NCBI GenBank assembly: GCA_934446365.1
Contig: CAKSDZ010000002.1
Location: forward strand, 443,094-507,093
Length of the DNA stretch: 64,000 nt
Reading direction: 5' to 3'
DNA from: an uncultured Eubacteriales bacterium
GTDB taxonomy: Bacteria; Bacillota; Clostridia; Oscillospirales; CAG-272
Below are positions 61,328 through 64,000 of this stretch, in pieces. The position numbers and the translations under genes were made by a program. Numbering within the stretch: position 1 is the stretch's first letter; every line of letters begins with the position of its first letter. Under the pieces are notes generated by a model. It was not told the DNA's origin. It saw only the letters and a program-made list of their open reading frames with translations, and searched no databases.

Positions 61328-62893
61328 TCATTCATCTACACGGTAAATGATAAAACTGCATGCGCCCATACGGACAATCCCATTTTCCAACGTCGCGCCA
61401 TAGGATAAAAGGACTTCTTTCACAGGAAGCTTTTCATAACACTCCTGTTCCCGCTCACTCGGATTTATAAAAACACGAATCCGCTCCCCGCCGCCGCTCC
61501 GTTCAAAAGCCAAAGGATATCTGCTGTGCTGACAGAGAAACGTAAAATCTCCGTCCGCCCAGAGTGCAGGATGCTCATGCCGAAGTGCCAAAAGCCGCCG
61601 TGTCATATGCAAAAGCGAATTCGGGTCGGTTTCCTCCCTTTCAACGCTCGGGGCGTCCGGTGCGTCATCCATCGGCAAATAAAGCGTATCACTATTGGAA
61701 AACCCGAAGTTTTTGGCATTTTCCTTCAACTTCCACGCCATCGGAATGCGGCAGCCGCCGCGTCCTTTGCTTCCCTCGGTTTCGTGGTTATAGGTATTAT
61801 GCATCCCAATCTCATCGCCATAGTACAGGAACGGTACGCCGGGCATTGTGAAAATAAATGCATAAGCGGCTTTCAGCTCTTCTTCATCCCGTCCGATAGA
61901 AATGCGTTGGATATCATGATTTCCCGTTATAAAACAAATATACCCTTTGTCGCGCGTAAGCGAAAGCAAATATTGATACCCGTCCGAAAAATCATATACG
62001 CAGCCTTTTCCCTCGCGGCGGAAATAACTGTGACCGGTGCGGTCAAACGACCAGTCCTTTTCATATCGGAAAAGCGAGAGATAAAACAGATGCCGCTCTC
62101 CTATTGTCATATCACAATGGAATCCCGCTTCAAGTGCATTTTCCGGTTCTCCCCACTCGGAAATGAGCACACACTCCGGATATTTCTCATCAAAAAGCGC
62201 ACGGATTTCTTGCCACAGCTTGATGTTTTGCTGGTAACCGGGATCGTTTTTTACAAGCGAATTCGCCATATCGACACGGAATCCGTCACAACCTTGCGCA
62301 ATCCAAAATTCCATGACATCAACCAGCGCTTTTCTCGTTTCGAGACAAGCAGGGGCATCGCACGGCATCTGCCATGGCTCCGTCGGGATGGCATAGCCGT
62401 AATTGAGTGCCGGTTGAATTGCGAAAAAATTACAGTAATACTGCCCATCGCGTTCATAGTCGTCACGCGCATTCATATGTGCGCCGCCCGTTTCCCGCGA
62501 GTCGGACCAAATATAGCGATCCGTAAATTCATTTTTTTCCGCACGTGCGGATTGCCGAAACCAATCGCATTCAATGGAGGTATGACCCGCAACAAGATCA
62601 CAAATGACTTTGATTCCGCGCGCGTGTGCCGCATCACACAGATGACGAAAATCTTCAATCGTGCCGTATCGCGGCGCCACCTTGTAATAATCCGTCACAT
62701 CATATCCCGCATCCTGAAAAGGACTTTCATAAAACGGAGAAAGCCAAATCGCCGTGACCCCCAAGCTCTCAACATATGGAAGCTTTTCAATAATACCGGG
62801 CAAATCCCCAATCCCATCGTTATTCGTATCTTTGAAAGACTGCGGATAAATTTGATAAATAACCGCATCTTTCAGCCATTTCGGTTCACTCAT
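61328..62893 (-). CDS. GH13 alpha-glucosidase (oligo-1,6-glucosidase-like)
   Basis: A 521-residue alpha-amylase superfamily enzyme. It begins with WLKDAVIYQIYPQSFKDTNN, typical of the oligosaccharide-hydrolysing GH13 subgroup. The four conserved regions are visible: DLVAGHTS (region I, with Gly in place of the usual Asn), GFRVDMANS with the nucleophile Asp (about 205), LISEWGEP with the acid/base Glu (about 243), and FITGNHDIQ (about 320-328) with the stabilising Asp. There is no signal peptide, so it acts inside the cell on imported alpha-glucosides. GGGAGGA precedes the ATG. It has its own promoter with a palindrome over the -10. Confidence 0.9.
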   Translation of the reverse strand: MSEPKWLKDAVIYQIYPQSFKDTNNDGIGDLPGIIEKLPYVESLGVTAIWLSPFYESPFQDAGYDVTDYYKVAPRYGTIEDFRHLCDAAHARGIKVICDLVAGHTSIECDWFRQSARAEKNEFTDRYIWSDSRETGGAHMNARDDYERDGQYYCNFFAIQPALNYGYAIPTEPWQMPCDAPACLETRKALVDVMEFWIAQGCDGFRVDMANSLVKNDPGYQQNIKLWQEIRALFDEKYPECVLISEWGEPENALEAGFHCDMTIGERHLFYLSLFRYEKDWSFDRTGHSYFRREGKGCVYDFSDGYQYLLSLTRDKGYICFITGNHDIQRISIGRDEEELKAAYAFIFTMPGVPFLYYGDEIGMHNTYNHETEGSKGRGGCRIPMAWKLKENAKNFGFSNSDTLYLPMDDAPDAPSVEREETDPNSLLHMTRRLLALRHEHPALWADGDFTFLCQHSRYPLAFERSGGGERIRVFINPSEREQECYEKLPVKEVLLSYGATLENGIVRMGACSFIIYRVDE

Positions 62894-63030
62894 AGCATGA
62901 ATCCTCCCGATTTAAACAAAATAAGTCGACAGATTTTTTGAACACCAAGTCAAATACAGCAAAAAACAGATGAAATTGCCAATAAAAAGCACGTTTTTCA
63001 GTCACTGCTACGAAATTATCTATTCTTTTT

Positions 63031-63046
63031 CATAATGGTATCATTA
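63031..63046. promoter_or_regulatory. Candidate operator at the GH13 promoter
   Basis: ATAATG-GTAT-CATTAT is an inverted repeat overlapping the -10 and start region of the GH13 promoter, suiting a sugar-responsive repressor. No regulator gene is adjacent. Confidence 0.4.
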
Positions 63047-63071
63047 TAACAGAAATCCACCTGCTTTGCAA
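63043..63071 (-). promoter_or_regulatory. Sigma-A promoter of the GH13 gene
   Basis: On the minus strand, TTGCAA (63066-63071), a 17-base spacer and TATAAT (63043-63048). The -35 lies inside the loop of the upstream gene's terminator hairpin, and the leader is about 140 bases long. Confidence 0.75.
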
Positions 63072-63097
63072 GCTGTTGCTCGCATAGCAGGTGGATT
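63054..63097. terminator. Terminator overlapping the GH13 promoter
   Basis: AATCCACCTGCT pairs with AGCAGGTGGATT around a 20-base loop that itself folds (GCAAGC/GCTCGC). It ends the small minus-strand gene at 63103 and has a T-run on the plus strand too. Confidence 0.75.
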
Positions 63098-63102
63098 TTT
63101 CT

Positions 63103-63246
63103 TTATTTTGCAACCTTTTCAAGAGACTGCACGATTGCGGCAAACCGCGGAGTCTCTCTGACAAAGTCCCACAGCTTGTTTTTCAGACCTTTTGCAGACT
63201 TGTAAGAATGATTGCGAACATAAATCTCCGGTTGATTCTTGCCCAT
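63103..63246 (-). CDS. Possible small basic protein
   Basis: 47 residues, basic, from the ATG at 63246: MGKNQPEIYVRNHSYKSAKG followed by a helix with KNKLWDFVRETPRF. The composition looks protein-like and it sits between the YgjV-like gene and a terminator. However, there is no strong ribosome-binding site (GAAAG at the right place), and I recognise no family. The extra residues upstream to 63312 do not look coding. It could be a remnant. Confidence 0.4.
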   Translation of the reverse strand: MGKNQPEIYVRNHSYKSAKGLKNKLWDFVRETPRFAAIVQSLEKVAK

Positions 63247-63327
63247 CGGCTTTCTTTCACAGTGCCACAACCCGCATCCTCGCATTGCTATCATTTGAGA
63301 AGACCGAAGCATTTGGTTTGGCTCCTA

Positions 63328-63861
63328 TTAAGTTTTATCAAATCCCGTCTTTCTGAAACGGATAAAAGAAACAATCACAGAAGTTATATTAAACACTTCG
63401 CAAAGAATACCGCCCACCGAAGGGACCGGAATCAACGCATCATAAAGAAGCCACAGCGGCGAAATCACAAAAAGCTGCGACAGTCGGATGATTTTCCCGT
63501 TTTTCGTCCACATGGTAAAGGTTCCCGTCGCTTGCGCAATAAAGACGAAAAGAACCAGCCACCAAGTCTCTTTCAAAAGAAAAATAGAAATTAAAGCCGC
63601 CGCTATGATATAAATCTCAAAAAGAACAACTGACCAAATCGACCGTGAAAGCTTGGATACCCGATAGACCGCCGCGCGGACTATATTAAACGCATTAAAG
63701 AGCAATCCTGCCCATGCGCCCATCAAAACGAATTGCAAAGAGAAACATACCGCGCTCAGTCCCTGCCAAACAAAATAATTGCGATTGGATTTGCACTGAT
63801 AAGAGATTGCCGCGCAAAGCATACCAAAAATACCAATGGCTTGAAGCATGATTTCTTTCAA
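63328..63861 (-). CDS. YgjV family inner membrane protein
   Basis: 177 residues with about five to six hydrophobic segments. It has the family pattern IGIFGMLCAAISYQCKSNRN (about 9-28), then GLLFNAFNIVRAAVYR (about 53-68) and WLLYDALIPVPSVGGILCEV (about 137-156). The function of YgjV proteins is unknown. The start is a TTG at 63861 with AAGGAG seven bases upstream; the first ATG is four codons later and lacks a site. Confidence 0.83.
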   Translation of the reverse strand: MKEIMLQAIGIFGMLCAAISYQCKSNRNYFVWQGLSAVCFSLQFVLMGAWAGLLFNAFNIVRAAVYRVSKLSRSIWSVVLFEIYIIAAALISIFLLKETWWLVLFVFIAQATGTFTMWTKNGKIIRLSQLFVISPLWLLYDALIPVPSVGGILCEVFNITSVIVSFIRFRKTGFDKT

Positions 63862-63895
63862 AGATTATCTCCTTAATCCTTATGATAAAAAGAAA

Positions 63896-63917
63896 AAGCC
63901 GACGCTCCCGTCAGCTT
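63896..63917 (-). terminator. Terminator of a gene beyond the right edge
   Basis: AAGC.GACG-CTCC-CGTC.GCTT forms a stem whose minus-strand 3' side continues into a T-run. It should end a leftward transcript that starts outside the window. Confidence 0.6.
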
Positions 63918-64000
63918 TCACCTTATTAAAGGATAACCAATGAAAAAACCAAATAAGAGAGAGCGAACGAGGTGCGAACCCGAAACCTCCAAAGGAAGTT

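Noticed and set aside
63950..64000. 3' part of a tRNA on the minus strand at the right edge
   Set aside because: The stretch has a GGTTTCGGGTTCGCACC-like T-arm look, but the stem has mismatches, the acceptor part cannot be paired inside the window and no CCA is seen. It cannot be supported without the next bases.
1..64000. CRISPR arrays, prophage genes, transposases or rRNA genes
   Set aside because: I looked for regularly spaced short repeats, phage structural or integrase proteins, DDE/HUH transposase motifs and rRNA signatures, and saw none.

Overview
The window looks like chromosomal DNA of a spore-forming member of the Bacillota, class Clostridia, probably an uncultured or gut lineage. 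The evidence is an alpha/beta-type small acid-soluble spore protein, the YqfC/YqfD sporulation pair, a YlbJ-like sporulation membrane protein, the gene order yqfC-yqfD-phoH-ybeY-era-recO, sigma-A promoters with TTGACA/TATAAT elements, GGAGG ribosome-binding sites and U-tailed terminators. Base composition is moderately GC-rich, with one AT-rich islet at about 23.4-24.4 kb. I saw no CRISPR array, prophage module, rRNA operon or transposase.

Layout. 0-6 kb: a truncated gene end, a spore protein gene, a cyclase-family hydrolase, a membrane-anchored HTH regulator, an overlapping SPFH protein/polysaccharide deacetylase pair, an SLH-domain surface protein and tRNA-Gln(TTG). 6.2-8.3 kb: an ECF-type sigma factor overlapping-adjacent to an RsgI-like/PepSY anti-sigma protein. 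8.5-10 kb: a glycoside hydrolase broken by one frameshift. 10.2-14.7 kb: a two-gene ATP-driven electron-activation system (double BadF/BcrA ATPase plus DUF2229, then a COG3581-like dehydratase relative) behind a strong promoter and a structured leader. 14.8-18.5 kb (minus strand): a sugar isomerase-like TIM barrel, a cysteine desulfurase-like enzyme with a DUF3343 sulfur/selenium-carrier-like partner, and a PTS IIC protein. 18.6-23.3 kb (plus strand): nicotinate phosphoribosyltransferase, an AspT-type transporter and a GH78 rhamnosidase. 23.5-24.8 kb: a small nucleotidyltransferase-fold gene and a small membrane protein.

24.9-37.3 kb is a long minus-strand run: ylbJ-like, a small Cys-rich protein, mutS2, a membrane-anchored protein, rhaB, rhaA, a CapA-family protein, a SIS isomerase, a double class II aldolase and prs. 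The rhamnosidase, RhaA, RhaB and the aldolase together form a plausible L-rhamnose release and breakdown route. 37.4-46.5 kb is the conserved sporulation/RNA-maturation cluster with three unusual insertions: a six-hairpin-type glycosidase between yqfD and phoH, an AAC(3)-family acetyltransferase between ybeY and era, and a membrane protein between era and recO. 46.5-54 kb carries mgtE, a frameshifted Fpg/Nei glycosylase, a ThrE-type exporter, a DUF1846 protein, a lipoprotein and an HTH regulator. 54-64 kb carries guaB, htpG, a sugar epimerase, a CBS-domain protein, a GH13 glucosidase and small membrane proteins.

The most unusual object is a roughly 0.8-kb non-coding block at 55711-56525, between the divergent guaB and htpG promoters. 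It holds two tandem copies, each about 408 bp, of a highly structured element. The copies differ mainly at places where both sides of a stem have changed together, and the open reading frames running through them change amino acids at almost every difference. This points to a conserved RNA or folded-DNA element and not to a protein. I do not recognise it as a named family. Two independent single-base frameshifts in otherwise intact genes (near 8840 and 48581) suggest either recent decay or assembly errors.
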